Source: Brevibacillus brevis
Lineage (GTDB): Bacteria > Bacillota > Bacilli > Brevibacillales > Brevibacillaceae
DNA: 64,000 nucleotides
Direction of reading: 5' to 3'
Assembly (NCBI RefSeq): GCF_022026395.1
Contig: NZ_CP041767.1
Span: 2,574,501 to 2,638,500 of the forward strand
The notes beneath the pieces were generated by a model, which did not search any database, was not told the origin of the DNA, and worked only from the letters and a program-made list of their open reading frames with translations. A program made the translations under genes and the position numbers. Shown piece after piece: positions 41,597 through 51,045 of this stretch; position 1 is the first letter of the stretch, and every line of letters begins with the position of its first letter.

Positions 41597-42115
41597 ATGG
41601 GAGACAAACGCGAAATTTCCAGGCGTACATTTTTGAACTACGCCCTTATGGGAACTGGCGGATTCCTTGCTGCGGGAATGATCACCCCAATGATTCGTTT
41701 TGCGGTAGACCCCCTTCTGCAAGGACATGCAGGTGGAGATAAAGTAGCTGTCGGCAGTCCGGATGAGTTTAGTGCCGTGCCAAAACGCGTTGAATTCAAG
41801 GTCCATACCAAGGACGGTTGGTATGAATCAGAATCAACACTTACTGCATGGGTTACCAAGAACGACAAGGGTGAGATTCTTGCTCTGTCCCCGATCTGTA
41901 AGCACTTAGGGTGTACGGTTGACTGGGGAACTGGTGCAGGCCAACCGAATGAGTACTTCTGTCCTTGCCACATGGGTCGTTATACGATCAATGGCGAGCA
42001 CATTTTGGGAACGCCACCCACGGCCTCTCTCGATGAGTATGAGACAGAAGTCAAAGATGGAAAATTGTATTTAGGTAAAGTAAAAGCAAATCCTCGTCCG
42101 GGGGTGAACGGCTAA
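41597..42115 (+). CDS. qcrA: menaquinol-cytochrome c reductase, Rieske iron-sulfur subunit
   Basis: Rieske 2Fe-2S subunit of the cytochrome bc complex, which oxidises menaquinol. The 172-residue protein has a twin-arginine signal anchor (SRRTFLNYALMG, arginines 9-10) and the cluster motifs CKHLGC (C101, H103, C106) and CPCH (C122, C124, H125). AAGGAGGG lies upstream of ATG 41597. It is followed after one base by qcrB. The complex uses the menaquinone whose synthesis genes are at 16-21 kb. Confidence 0.97.
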   Translation: MGDKREISRRTFLNYALMGTGGFLAAGMITPMIRFAVDPLLQGHAGGDKVAVGSPDEFSAVPKRVEFKVHTKDGWYESESTLTAWVTKNDKGEILALSPICKHLGCTVDWGTGAGQPNEYFCPCHMGRYTINGEHILGTPPTASLDEYETEVKDGKLYLGKVKANPRPGVNG

Positions 42116-42116
42116 A

Positions 42117-42788
42117 ATGATGCAAAAAATGTATGATTGGGTCGACGAGCGCTTAAACATCACTCCGATGTGGCGTGACTTGGCTGACCACGAAGTACCT
42201 GAGCACGTGAACCCGGCACATCATTTTTCCGCTTTTGTTTACTGCTTTGGTGGACTTACGTTCTTTATTACCGTTATTCAAATCTTGTCTGGTATGTTCT
42301 TGACGATGTACTATGTACCAGACGTTATCAATGCTTACGAATCCGTTAAGTACCTGCAGAACGAAGTAGCGTTCGGGGTAATCGTGCGCGGTATGCATCA
42401 CTGGGGTGCCAGCTTGGTCATCGTGATGATGTTCCTACATACTCTGCGTGTATTCTTTACAGGTGCATACAAAAAGCCTCGTGAATTGAACTGGGTAGTC
42501 GGCGTATTGATTTTCTTCGTTATGCTGGGTCTCGGTTTCACAGGTTACCTCTTACCTTGGGATAACACCGCATACTTTGCGACCAAAGTAGGTGTGCAGA
42601 TCGCTGACTCTGTACCTTTAATCGGTCCATACGTGAAAACATTGCTTACAGGCGGAGACATTCTAGGAGCGCAAACGCTTACCCGTTTCTTCGCAATTCA
42701 CGTGTTCTTCCTTCCAGGCGCGCTGCTTGGTCTGTTGGGAGCTCACTTTGTAATGATCCGTTCGCAAGGTATCTCGGGTCCACTATAA
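42117..42788 (+). CDS. qcrB: menaquinol-cytochrome c reductase, cytochrome b subunit
   Basis: Cytochrome b6-type subunit, 223 residues with four membrane helices. Heme-ligating histidines lie in the paired helices around GMHHWGASLVIVMMFLHTLRVF and RFFAIHVFFLPGALLGLLGAH. The cysteine that binds the covalent heme in b6-type proteins is probably the one near FVYCFGG. As in B. subtilis, the b subunit is short and subunit IV is fused to a cytochrome c in the next gene. Start at ATG 42117 (or 42120). Confidence 0.97.
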   Translation: MMQKMYDWVDERLNITPMWRDLADHEVPEHVNPAHHFSAFVYCFGGLTFFITVIQILSGMFLTMYYVPDVINAYESVKYLQNEVAFGVIVRGMHHWGASLVIVMMFLHTLRVFFTGAYKKPRELNWVVGVLIFFVMLGLGFTGYLLPWDNTAYFATKVGVQIADSVPLIGPYVKTLLTGGDILGAQTLTRFFAIHVFFLPGALLGLLGAHFVMIRSQGISGPL

Positions 42789-42816
42789 TCGGTCTTCGAA
42801 AAAAGGAGGAAATAGC

Positions 42817-43608
42817 ATGGCAAAACAAGATAAAGATGCTACCTTCGTCGGAGATTCCCGAGTATCGGCGAAGCGTATTCCAAACATTTCTCCATCCTAC
42901 TCCGACTTTCCAGGAAAAAATGAGCCGTTTTGGCCAAACTTCCTGCTGAAAGAGTGGATGGTGGCAGCCGTTTGCTTGGTTGGTTTCCTTGTGTTAACGG
43001 TTTCACACCCGTCGCCGTTAACTGACAAAGCAAACCCGAATGATACATCATTCATTCCGTTGCCAGACTGGTACTTCTTGTTCCTGTATCAATTGCTGAA
43101 ATATCCATGGGCTGCAGGGGATTGGGTCGTTCTTGGGATCGTTGTTATTCCAGGTATCGCATTTGGTGCACTGATGCTGGCTCCTTGGCTGGATACCAGC
43201 AAAGAGCGTCGTCCTAGCAAACGTCCAGTTGCTACAGGCTTGATGCTGACTGCACTCGTTGGTATTTTCTACCTGACTTGGGCAGCAAACCATGAATATC
43301 ATCTGGCTCACCCAGATAAAGGTAAAGGAACTGGTGGCAAAGAGGGATCGAGTGCAACTGCACCTGCTCCAGCTGACACCAGCTTTAAAGCAGATGCGCT
43401 TTGGAAAGCGCAAACAAGCTGTATGGGGTGCCATGGTAAAAACATGGAGGGTGGCATGGGTCCAAACCTCCAAAAAATCGGCGCAACTTTGGATGCAGCC
43501 AAGATTACTGATATCATCAAGAACGGTAAAGGCGCAATGCCAGGCGGTATGATCAAAGATGATGCAGAAATCGCAAAGCTGGCTGACTACTTGGCTGGCT
43601 TGAAATAA
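42817..43608 (+). CDS. qcrC: menaquinol-cytochrome c reductase, cytochrome b/c subunit
   Basis: Fusion of a subunit-IV-like membrane part (three helices, about residues 45-160) with a C-terminal cytochrome c domain. The heme c motif CxxCH is C202-M203-G204-C205-H206, and the sixth-ligand methionine is probably in GAMPGGMI. A low-complexity Gly/Ala/Pro linker (about residues 168-190) joins the parts. This split is characteristic of Bacillus-type bc complexes. AAAGGAGG precedes the ATG. A terminator follows. Confidence 0.97.
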   Translation: MAKQDKDATFVGDSRVSAKRIPNISPSYSDFPGKNEPFWPNFLLKEWMVAAVCLVGFLVLTVSHPSPLTDKANPNDTSFIPLPDWYFLFLYQLLKYPWAAGDWVVLGIVVIPGIAFGALMLAPWLDTSKERRPSKRPVATGLMLTALVGIFYLTWAANHEYHLAHPDKGKGTGGKEGSSATAPAPADTSFKADALWKAQTSCMGCHGKNMEGGMGPNLQKIGATLDAAKITDIIKNGKGAMPGGMIKDDAEIAKLADYLAGLK

Positions 43609-43619
43609 GCTAATAGGGG

Positions 43620-43650
43620 AAAAGCTGGCTGGTAATGCGGTCAGCTTTTT
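43620..43650 (+). terminator. intrinsic terminator after qcrC
   Basis: AAAAGCTG pairs with CAGCTTTT across a G/T-rich loop, ending in T residues. Confidence 0.8.
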
Positions 43651-43684
43651 CGTTAGCGGCGTACACAGCGGGAGACGATTATAG

Positions 43685-44284
43685 ATGATCTGGATATGGG
43701 AGTGGTTTCGGCAATCTTTGGGCAAAAGGTGGTTTCTTTGGACGCTGTTCGTCGTCAACTTTTTAGGAACCATATATGGATTCATCTGGTATGGTAACCA
43801 ATTGGCTGAGACACCAGCATATTTGATTCCTTTTGTTCCGGACAGCCCGACAGGTAGCGGACTTTTTTCGCTTGTACTCCTTACCTATTTGTTGGGTCGC
43901 CACATTCCTGTACTGGAAGCTTTGGCTGGCATCACCAATTTTAAGTATGGTGTCTGGGCCGTCTGCATTATCGTGGCTGGTTGGATGATGGGCAATGAAG
44001 TGCGTTGGACAGACGTGATGCTGATTATTTCCCACACGGGCATGGCTGTGGAATCTGTTTTGTACGCACGTTTTTACAAGCTAAGTCTTCTGCCGGTGGG
44101 AATCGCTGCGCTGTGGACACTGAATAATGATTTTCTCGATTACGTCATGGATATCCATCCGTGGCTGCCGAGTGTGCTGGATCCGTATGAGGGTTTCGTA
44201 GGTTTGTTTACGGTTCTTCTCAGTCTGATCTCGATCTCGGTGATCTGGTGGGTAAACATGAAGTATACGACAAATAAGGTCTAA
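43685..44284 (+). CDS. ypjA: YpjA-like membrane protein (DUF1405)
   Basis: A 199-residue protein with about six membrane segments, beginning with aromatic-rich MIWIWEWFRQSLGKRWFLW. Topology, the NFLGTIYGFIWYGNQL pattern and position directly after qcrC match B. subtilis YpjA, a DUF1405 membrane protein of unknown function. The start at 43685 follows GCGGGAGACG. It has no own promoter that I can see; the next gene, ypjB, is 48 bases away. Confidence 0.85.
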   Translation: MIWIWEWFRQSLGKRWFLWTLFVVNFLGTIYGFIWYGNQLAETPAYLIPFVPDSPTGSGLFSLVLLTYLLGRHIPVLEALAGITNFKYGVWAVCIIVAGWMMGNEVRWTDVMLIISHTGMAVESVLYARFYKLSLLPVGIAALWTLNNDFLDYVMDIHPWLPSVLDPYEGFVGLFTVLLSLISISVIWWVNMKYTTNKV

Positions 44285-44332
44285 TCTTGTCCTCCTTTCC
44301 ATAGTCTGTACTAGGGAAGGAGGTTATTTGCG

Positions 44333-45148
44333 TTGAAGAAAAATATCCGGTTTTTATTATTCTTTCTCATGATCGGGTTGTTCTTGTCGTGGCCCATTCA
44401 TAACTTGTACTCGAAGCTAAATCAACCGATAGAACAAAAGCAGTTGGCAGCATTGGATCAAATTGCGCATGAGTTCCTGACGTATGCAAAAAAGGGAGAT
44501 CTTGAAGGCGCAGAGCAGCGCATCGTCCAGCTAGCAGACCGATTTCCGAACCAGCATTTGCCCAATCCGATACGTATTGAGAGTCTGAATGCAGTGACCC
44601 AGTCTATATTGGCAGCCAAGCAAAGCTTTGCTTCCGCAAATGCAAGTGAACAGCAATTGCTGTGGCATGCCACGCGGGTCCGTATCGCCATAGACGCCCT
44701 TACCCATGATCACCAGCCGATGTGGCGTAGCTACTATCCTTCTCTCGTAACACAGGTCCAAAACCTGCAGCTATCCGCTGTTGAGCGGAATTTCAGTCAG
44801 TTTCGCGAACAGTTCGATGAGAACTACCGGTTATTTTTGGCCATCAAGCCGGGGATGAGTATTCAGCTTCCAGAGGGGCAAATGTCCTCGATTACGGTTG
44901 CGTACGATATCATATCCAAAGAGATGCGGAACACCCAAGTAGATTGGCAGCTGGTTCGAGAGGCATTGCGAGAATTGAACAGCTCCTTTCAAGTGGCTTT
45001 TGTGGGAGAAGAGAAGAGTACGCTTGCTCGTTTGATGATGCGTCCAGACTCTCCGATTGTTACTCTCGCTTCTATCATGATAGCTTTGATCATGGCCTTG
45101 TCTTATGTGGCATGGAAGAAATACAACGGAGAAATCCGTTCGACCTAA
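44333..45148 (+). CDS. ypjB: sporulation protein YpjB
   Basis: A 271-residue protein with an N-terminal signal or anchor helix (about residues 5-19), a helical extracytoplasmic domain and a C-terminal membrane segment (about 240-260). Size, architecture and position between ypjA and ypjC match YpjB, annotated as a sporulation protein. The start is TTG 44333 behind AAGGAGG. How it contributes to sporulation is not known to me. It converges with ypjC on a shared terminator. Confidence 0.85.
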   Translation: MKKNIRFLLFFLMIGLFLSWPIHNLYSKLNQPIEQKQLAALDQIAHEFLTYAKKGDLEGAEQRIVQLADRFPNQHLPNPIRIESLNAVTQSILAAKQSFASANASEQQLLWHATRVRIAIDALTHDHQPMWRSYYPSLVTQVQNLQLSAVERNFSQFREQFDENYRLFLAIKPGMSIQLPEGQMSSITVAYDIISKEMRNTQVDWQLVREALRELNSSFQVAFVGEEKSTLARLMMRPDSPIVTLASIMIALIMALSYVAWKKYNGEIRST

Positions 45149-45165
45149 TAGGTGCAAAAAGGTGC

Positions 45166-45201
45166 AAAAACCCTTGCCTGTACGAAAAGGCAAGGGTTTT
45201 T
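45166..45201. terminator. bidirectional terminator between ypjB and ypjC
   Basis: A perfect 13-bp stem, AAAAACCCTTGCC with GGCAAGGGTTTTT, around a ten-base loop; T runs on both strands serve both convergent genes. Confidence 0.92.
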
Positions 45202-45216
45202 CTGTGCTGCTTCATG

Positions 45217-46074
45217 TTAATCGTGAAGCGGTTTCTTGTTTTCATCAAGGGTGAAGCCTTCTCCGAGAACTTCATGCACATCATTAACGATGACAAAAGC
45301 ATGCGGATCAATTTCTTGCACAATGGTTTTAAAACGCATGACTTCGTTTCGGCTGACAACAACATAGATGACTTTCTTTTCCTCGCCAGAGTAGGCGCCT
45401 TTACCGGCTAAGAGTGTCACACCACGACCTACATCGAGAATGTGCTTGGCGATGCTATCTGCTTCGTTGGAGATGATTGTCAATGCTTTTCCTGCATAAG
45501 CGCCATCTTGGAAAAAGTCGATGACACGTGCTGCGATAAAGACGACGACAAGGGTGTACATGGCGCTTTCTAGGTTCAAATAGACGAGGGACGCCCCAAT
45601 GACCAAGATGTCTCCGAAGAACAACGTCCTTCCCATACTGATACCCATGTATTTCTGAAGGAGTCTGGCAATGATGTCCACACCGCCGGTCGTTCCGCCG
45701 TACCGGAAAATAATCCCTAAGCCGACACCAACAGCTACCCCGGCATACAGGGAAGCAAGCAAGCGATCTTTCATTGGCAACGGAAGCACGCCATCAAATA
45801 AGGATAAAAAGACGGAAAGAGAAACCGTTCCCAAAATCGTGTAGAAAAAAGAGGTTCGTCCAAGAATTTTCCAGCCCAAGAAAAATAACGGTACGTTCAG
45901 GACAAAGAAGACGATTCCCTGATCCACAACAGGAACTAACAGCTTGATCAAAATACTGATACCGGTGATACCGCCCTCAGCTAGATGATTGGGAATGTTG
46001 AACGCGTTAATACCAAATCCCATAATGGCAGAACCGATGATAATGGCAATGATACTGTCAAGACGAATTTTCAT
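45217..46074 (-). CDS. ypjC: YitT-family membrane protein (YpjC-like)
   Basis: A 285-residue protein on the reverse strand. Residues 1-200 form about six membrane segments with the family pattern NIPNHLAEGGITGISIL and FRYGGTTGGVDIIARLLQK. The last 80 residues are a soluble DUF2179 domain ending in the conserved DPHAFVIVNDVHEVLGEGF. AGGAGGAAAT precedes the ATG. Function is unknown; relatives are sometimes suspected transporters. It is the only reverse gene in the 9.3-61.9 kb stretch, as in B. subtilis where ypjC lies between ypjB and ypjD. Confidence 0.93.
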   Translation of the reverse strand: MKIRLDSIIAIIIGSAIMGFGINAFNIPNHLAEGGITGISILIKLLVPVVDQGIVFFVLNVPLFFLGWKILGRTSFFYTILGTVSLSVFLSLFDGVLPLPMKDRLLASLYAGVAVGVGLGIIFRYGGTTGGVDIIARLLQKYMGISMGRTLFFGDILVIGASLVYLNLESAMYTLVVVFIAARVIDFFQDGAYAGKALTIISNEADSIAKHILDVGRGVTLLAGKGAYSGEEKKVIYVVVSRNEVMRFKTIVQEIDPHAFVIVNDVHEVLGEGFTLDENKKPLHD

Positions 46075-46222
46075 ATTTCCTCCTGTTCGCCGGACCAGGA
46101 AAAGGCTTCCCCCCGGACTTGATGTGCAGGTAATACTTGTGTTACCTGAGGGCTATCCGAAAGCCATTATAAATGAACGCTCGTTTGATTGTCCATATGC
46201 TGGAAAGACGAAGTATTGTGAT

Positions 46223-46251
46223 TTGGCAAACGAAGCCTTTTTTAGTACGAT
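46223..46251 (+). promoter_or_regulatory. sigma-A promoter of the ypjD-dapB-mgsA operon
   Basis: TTGGCA at 46223-46228, 17-base spacer, TACGAT at 46246-46251. It lies 39 bases before ypjD and probably drives the run through birA. Confidence 0.6.
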
Positions 46252-46289
46252 AGGTGAAAGAGAGAAGAATGTGAAAAAGGAGTGGTCGG

Positions 46290-46637
46290 ATGGAACGGCA
46301 AAAGACTATGCAAGAGATGCAGCAAGAAGTTGATCAATACATATCGCAATTTAAAGAAGGATATTTTTCTCCGCTGTCCATGCTGGCTAGAATGACAGAA
46401 GAAGTAGGCGAATTAGCCAGAGAGATTAACCATTTTTATGGAGAAAAACCGAAGAAAAAGGACGAAGGCGAAAAAACAGTAGAGGAAGAGCTGGGTGACG
46501 TACTCTTCATTGTAATTTGTTTCGCAAACTCACTCGGAATCGATTTGCAGGAAGCGTTTGATCGTATTATGCACAAGTTTAATACACGCGATAAAGATCG
46601 CTGGACAAGAATAGAGGAGAACGAGCAGCATGACTAA
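46290..46637 (+). CDS. ypjD: MazG-like nucleotide pyrophosphohydrolase (YpjD)
   Basis: A 115-residue all-helical MazG-family protein, likely hydrolysing non-canonical nucleoside triphosphates to monophosphates. The metal-binding EExxE motif is E37, E38, E41 (TEEVGELAREI), and the second acidic helix is EEELGDVLF. GGAGTGGTCGG precedes the ATG. It overlaps dapB by eight bases. The natural substrate is unknown; the housekeeping role is inferred from the family. Confidence 0.92.
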   Translation: MERQKTMQEMQQEVDQYISQFKEGYFSPLSMLARMTEEVGELAREINHFYGEKPKKKDEGEKTVEEELGDVLFIVICFANSLGIDLQEAFDRIMHKFNTRDKDRWTRIEENEQHD

Positions 46638-47382
46638 ACAAATTCGTGTAGCAGTTGCTGGCGCAAATGGTCGAATGGGGCAAGAAGTAGTGAAAATGCT
46701 AGCGCAGGATACCGCGCTCGTTTTTACAGGCAATTTGGATACGCGTGTGAGCGAAGAGGGAATCAATCAACAATTGGACGAAATGAAGCCAGATGTTTTG
46801 GTAGACTTTACGACACCGCATACGGTGTATCGTCATATGGAGCTCTGTCTGGCTCGTGGTGTGCGACCGGTGGTTGGTACAACAGGACTGACAACAGAGC
46901 AGCTACAAGAGATGACGGAGCGCTATAGAGAAGCGGGACTGGGCGCCATCATTGCTCCGAATTTTGCAATCGGAGCGATTCTATGTATGAAGTTTTCCGC
47001 AATGGCAGCAAAATATATGCCACATGTGGAAATTATCGAGCTGCATCATGACCGAAAGCTGGATGCGCCAAGCGGAACTGCATTGAAGACCGCCGAGATG
47101 ATTGCAGCGGTTCGTGAAGAGCTCAAGCAAGGGCATCCTGAAGAGGTAGAAACAATTCCAGGCGCTCGCGGAGCAGATTACGAAGGCTTCCGAATTCACA
47201 GTGTCCGCCTGCCAGGCATGGTCGCCCATCAAGAGGTTTTGTTTGGGGCAACAGGCCAAACGCTGTCCATACGCCATGATTCGATTAACCGGGAATCTTT
47301 CATGCCAGGGGTAAATATGGCTATTAAAGCCGTAATGAATATGAACGGATTGATTTACGGATTGGAACATCTGATTGATTAA
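46630..47382 (+). CDS. dapB: 4-hydroxy-tetrahydrodipicolinate reductase
   Basis: Reduces the DapA product to tetrahydrodipicolinate in lysine and cell-wall diaminopimelate synthesis; dipicolinate for spores branches from the same pool. The 250-residue protein has the Rossmann motif VAGANGRMGQE, the catalytic EIIELHHDRKLDAPSGTA, and the C-terminal GVNMAIKAVM. It is translationally coupled to ypjD. The gene order ypjD-dapB-mgsA-bshB1-bshA-cca-birA is identical to B. subtilis. Confidence 0.98.
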   Translation: MTKQIRVAVAGANGRMGQEVVKMLAQDTALVFTGNLDTRVSEEGINQQLDEMKPDVLVDFTTPHTVYRHMELCLARGVRPVVGTTGLTTEQLQEMTERYREAGLGAIIAPNFAIGAILCMKFSAMAAKYMPHVEIIELHHDRKLDAPSGTALKTAEMIAAVREELKQGHPEEVETIPGARGADYEGFRIHSVRLPGMVAHQEVLFGATGQTLSIRHDSINRESFMPGVNMAIKAVMNMNGLIYGLEHLID

Positions 47383-47432
47383 ACGTTTGATTAACATACA
47401 CACGATACCCAGCCATAAAGGGAGAGGTTTTC

Positions 47433-47843
47433 TTGAAAATTGCATTGATTGCCCATGATCGAATGAAAGAACAGATTGTGCAACTAGCGATGGCCTATGA
47501 ATCCATTTTGGCAAAGCATGACCTGTATGCCACAGGAACAACTGGGTCGCGAATCATGGAAGCTACGTCGCTTTCCCTAACCCGATTTCTTTCAGGGCCA
47601 TTAGGAGGCGATCAACAAATCGGTGCGATGATCGCCCGCAATGAGATGGATTTGATTATCTTTTTGCGTGATCCGCTTACCTCTCAACCGCATGAACCTG
47701 ATATTATCGCACTGCTTCGACTGTGTGATGTGCACAAGATACCGTTTGCCACCAATCTCGGTTCGGCAGAAATCATGCTGAAGGCCTTGGAAATGGGACA
47801 ACTGGATTGGCGCGAAGTGGTGCGTGAGGAGAATGAAGCATGA
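47433..47843 (+). CDS. mgsA: methylglyoxal synthase
   Basis: Converts dihydroxyacetone phosphate to methylglyoxal and phosphate, a bypass relieving sugar-phosphate stress. The 136-residue protein has the phosphate-binding [13 protein letters not shown], the [12 protein letters not shown] segment with catalytic aspartates, and [15 protein letters not shown]. It starts with TTG behind GGGAGAGG. Its neighbours make bacillithiol, which detoxifies methylglyoxal, so production and protection are encoded side by side. It overlaps bshB1 by four bases. Confidence 0.97.
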   Translation: MKIALIAHDRMKEQIVQLAMAYESILAKHDLYATGTTGSRIMEATSLSLTRFLSGPLGGDQQIGAMIARNEMDLIIFLRDPLTSQPHEPDIIALLRLCDVHKIPFATNLGSAEIMLKALEMGQLDWREVVREENEA

Positions 47844-48535
47844 GTTCACTCGATATTTTGGCAATCGGCGCTCATCCTGACGATGTCGAGATCGGAGCGG
47901 CAGGCAGTCTGATATTGGCAGCTAAAGAGGGAAAGCGCGTGGGGATTCTCGACTTGACCTACGCAGAATTGTCTTCGAATGGAACGGTGGAGAGAAGGCA
48001 ACAAGAAGCGGCTGCGGCTGACCAAGTGATGGGAGTGGCTGCACGCTTTAATTTTGGACTGCCTGATCGCGGCTTGGAAGCAGTCAGGGAAAGTGCGATT
48101 GAACGTGTCGTAAAGCTCATTCGTGAAACACGCCCAGCCATTGTGCTTGCGCCTTATCACGCGGATCGTCATCCAGATCACGAAAGCGTAAGTCGGATCG
48201 TTCGCGAAGCGGTGTTTAATGCGGGTATCCGCAAGTATTTGCCGGAGCCTTCTTTGCCTGCCTATCGCCCATCGCAATTTCTTTACTATTTTATTAATTC
48301 CACTGTCACGCCACAGGTTGTCGTGGATATCACTGCTGTTTATGAGCAAAAAATGGAAGCGCTGCGTTGCTATCGCAGTCAGTTTGAGCTTGAAGAAGGT
48401 AGTGTCCAAACACCACTTACCAACGGTTATCTGGAGTCTGTTGAGTATCGAGAGCGACTGTTTGGTCAGCAGGCTGGTGTAGCCTACGCAGAAGGATTTG
48501 TCAGTGCAGCTCCGTATGTATTAAAGAGCTTGTGA
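47840..48535 (+). CDS. bshB1: bacillithiol biosynthesis deacetylase BshB1
   Basis: Zinc-dependent deacetylase of GlcNAc-malate, step two of bacillithiol synthesis. The 231-residue PIG-L-family protein has the AHPDDVEIG motif (H12, P13, D14, D15) and the later zinc histidine in [13 protein letters not shown]. The ATG overlaps the mgsA stop (ATGA), so translation is coupled. The product passes to BshC, encoded elsewhere. BshA, which makes its substrate, follows after 16 bases. Confidence 0.95.
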   Translation: MSSLDILAIGAHPDDVEIGAAGSLILAAKEGKRVGILDLTYAELSSNGTVERRQQEAAAADQVMGVAARFNFGLPDRGLEAVRESAIERVVKLIRETRPAIVLAPYHADRHPDHESVSRIVREAVFNAGIRKYLPEPSLPAYRPSQFLYYFINSTVTPQVVVDITAVYEQKMEALRCYRSQFELEEGSVQTPLTNGYLESVEYRERLFGQQAGVAYAEGFVSAAPYVLKSL

Positions 48536-48551
48536 GAAGGGGTGACACTGT

Positions 48552-49694
48552 ATGAAGATCGGGATTACTTGCTATCCGTCATTGGGCGGATCGGGCGTAG
48601 TAGCCACAGAGCTGGGCAAGCTATTGGCTGAGCGAGGACATCAAGTCCATTTCATTACAGGTGGAATGCCATTTCGTTTAGGCGCGTTTCACCCAAACAT
48701 TTTCTATCATGAAGTAGAAGTGAACAACTATGATGTTTTTAAATATCCACCCTATGACTTGACCTTGGCGAACCGAATGGCGCAAGTGGCGAAAAATGAA
48801 AGCCTGGACTTATTACATGTGCATTATGCTGTGCCACATGCATTGTGTGCGTTCCTCGCCAAGCAAATGGTAGGGGATCATTTGAAAATTGTGACCACAC
48901 TGCACGGGACGGATATTACTGTTCTGGGTTATGATTCGAATTTGAGTGATATGATCCGCTTCGGCATTGAGCGAAGCGATTTGGTAACAGCGGTGTCCAA
49001 TGATTTGATCAGGCAGACAAAAGAGCTGCTGCATACTGAAAAAGAAATTGTTCCTGTGTATAACTTTGTAGACAAGCGGCGTTATTACCCGAAAGAGGTT
49101 ACGAAGCTGAAAAAGGTATTTGCACCGAATGGTGAAAAAATTCTTATGCACATTTCCAATTTCCGTCCGGTCAAACGAGTGCCGGATGTGATTGAAATAT
49201 TTTCGCGTGTACGTGAAGAAGTGCCTTCCAGACTGATCCTTATTGGGGAAGGTCCCGAAATGGGGCTGGTCCGCAAGATGATTGCCGAGCTGGGTCTGAA
49301 TGACGATGTATGCTTCCTCGGCAAGCAGGAAGACGTCGCCGAGGTATTGTCAATGGCAGACATTATGCTGCTTCCATCAGAAAAGGAAAGCTTCGGTCTC
49401 GTCGCACTTGAAGCAATGGCTTGCGGTGTGCCAGTCGTCGCAACAGTGGCAGGTGGTTTGCCTGAAGTTGTACTGGATGGTGTGAACGGCTACTTGCGTC
49501 CAATAGGCGACGTGGAAGGCATGGCGAAAGAAACGATACGTCTCTTGCAAAACGAAGAGCTCTACCGCGAATTCTCCGCAAATAGCATTGAGCGATCCTG
49601 CAAAACGTTTTGTCACGAAACGATTGCTTCGCAGTATGAAGCACTGTACGCCAACTTGCTGGCAAGCAAAACTGAAGAAAACCTAAGTTTTTGA
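48552..49694 (+). CDS. bshA: bacillithiol glycosyltransferase BshA
   Basis: GT4-family transferase joining N-acetylglucosamine from UDP-GlcNAc to L-malate, the first step of bacillithiol synthesis. The 380-residue protein begins KIGITCYPSLGGSGVVATEL, a BshA signature, and has the donor-binding ILMHISNFRPVKRVPDV and EKESFGLVALEAMACGVPVV motifs. AGAAGGGGTG precedes the ATG. About 120 bases separate it from cca. Confidence 0.96.
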   Translation: MKIGITCYPSLGGSGVVATELGKLLAERGHQVHFITGGMPFRLGAFHPNIFYHEVEVNNYDVFKYPPYDLTLANRMAQVAKNESLDLLHVHYAVPHALCAFLAKQMVGDHLKIVTTLHGTDITVLGYDSNLSDMIRFGIERSDLVTAVSNDLIRQTKELLHTEKEIVPVYNFVDKRRYYPKEVTKLKKVFAPNGEKILMHISNFRPVKRVPDVIEIFSRVREEVPSRLILIGEGPEMGLVRKMIAELGLNDDVCFLGKQEDVAEVLSMADIMLLPSEKESFGLVALEAMACGVPVVATVAGGLPEVVLDGVNGYLRPIGDVEGMAKETIRLLQNEELYREFSANSIERSCKTFCHETIASQYEALYANLLASKTEENLSF

Positions 49695-49821
49695 ACGTAA
49701 GATGGAGCTTTTAGCTAGCTGATGCACCTTGGATATAAAAATAAACAATCCATACAAAACTCTCATGATAAACGCCTCCTTGAGTAGATCAGGCGGAGCA
49801 AACCAGAAAGGGGGGATTGGA

Positions 49822-51045
49822 TTGGCGATAGAATTGGCTAAGCGTGTTCTCGACAGATTGGAGGAACACGGTTTTGAAGCTTACTACGTGGGTGGTTGCG
49901 TCCGCGATTGGCTATTACAACGACCTGTTCATGATATAGATATATGTACGAATGCCCATCCCGGCGACGTCATCCGATTGTTTCCCGATCATGTCCCGAC
50001 TGGTCTGAAACACGGTACTGTATCTGTAAAAGTCGAGGGGCAGCTGTTCGAAGTCACCACGTTTCGGACGGAAGGAAAATATGAAGATTACCGTCGACCC
50101 GCTGAGGTTCAATTCGTTTCGGAACTTCGGCTCGATCTGGAGCGACGGGATTTTACGATGAACGCAATGGCGATGGATCGTCATCAAGTATTGCACGACC
50201 CGTTCGGTGGACAAGAGGATATGGAGCATCGGCTGGTTCGTGCTGTAGGCATTCCGCTAGAGAGATTTCAGGAGGATGCCCTTCGGCTTTTACGGGGTGT
50301 GCGATTTGCTTCCCAGTTAGGTTTTGCTATAGAAGACCAGACCATGCTCGCCATGAAACAGACTGCGCCATTGTTAGCTCATATTGCTGTGGAACGCATA
50401 CGGGAAGAGCTGAATAAAACGCTCGACAGCAAAGCCCCAGAGGTTGGTTGTCAGTTGTTGAATGAAACGAGGCTCATGGCTTATGCCCCTGAGGTAGAAA
50501 AACTGTTCATCTTCTCGAATGAGCATGCTTGGCGGCTCCGTCATTTGCAAACCGTGACGCAAAAATGGTCGTTGCTACTGTTTGCAGCGAAATATTCGCC
50601 TGTGCAATCGCGTGAAGTATGCCAATTCCTCAAAATGTCCAAACGCGAAACAGAAGCAATTTGTTGCTTGGTTGAGCTTTTGACGCGATTGCAGCCGCAA
50701 TGGGATGTCCCCCAAGCGATGGAGTGGGGGCCATTGCTGCTTGAAGTCGGGTGGGACACTTGCAACGAGTTTTTCCTTTTATTGCAAGCGTGTTGGTGGA
50801 AGGAGAGGCATTCGTTTTCGAAGCAAGCACTCCTCGATCAATACGAAAACATGCCTGTCAAAACCATCAAGGATTTGGCAATTACGGGGCTTGACCTGCA
50901 AGTAGCCGTTCAGAAAAAGCCCGGCGAGTGGATTGTCCGCGTCTTGGAATCGTTGCTTAGACAAACGGCACTGCATGGTTTACCAAATACACCAGAAGCA
51001 CTCGTCGAAGTTGCAAAGAAAGAGGTTGCACAAGATGAACATTAA
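49822..51045 (+). CDS. cca: CCA tRNA nucleotidyltransferase
   Basis: Adds or repairs the 3' CCA of tRNAs. The 407-residue protein has the nucleotidyltransferase head YYVGGCVRDWLL with the catalytic pair D38 and D40 (HDIDIC), the RRDFTMNAMAMD motif, and the RLLRGVRFASQLGF neck region. TTG 49822 is chosen because AGGGGGG lies six bases upstream and the protein then starts at the conserved helix; ATG 49729 would add 31 residues with no support. The 3' end overlaps birA by 11 bases. Confidence 0.96.
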   Translation: MAIELAKRVLDRLEEHGFEAYYVGGCVRDWLLQRPVHDIDICTNAHPGDVIRLFPDHVPTGLKHGTVSVKVEGQLFEVTTFRTEGKYEDYRRPAEVQFVSELRLDLERRDFTMNAMAMDRHQVLHDPFGGQEDMEHRLVRAVGIPLERFQEDALRLLRGVRFASQLGFAIEDQTMLAMKQTAPLLAHIAVERIREELNKTLDSKAPEVGCQLLNETRLMAYAPEVEKLFIFSNEHAWRLRHLQTVTQKWSLLLFAAKYSPVQSREVCQFLKMSKRETEAICCLVELLTRLQPQWDVPQAMEWGPLLLEVGWDTCNEFFLLLQACWWKERHSFSKQALLDQYENMPVKTIKDLAITGLDLQVAVQKKPGEWIVRVLESLLRQTALHGLPNTPEALVEVAKKEVAQDEH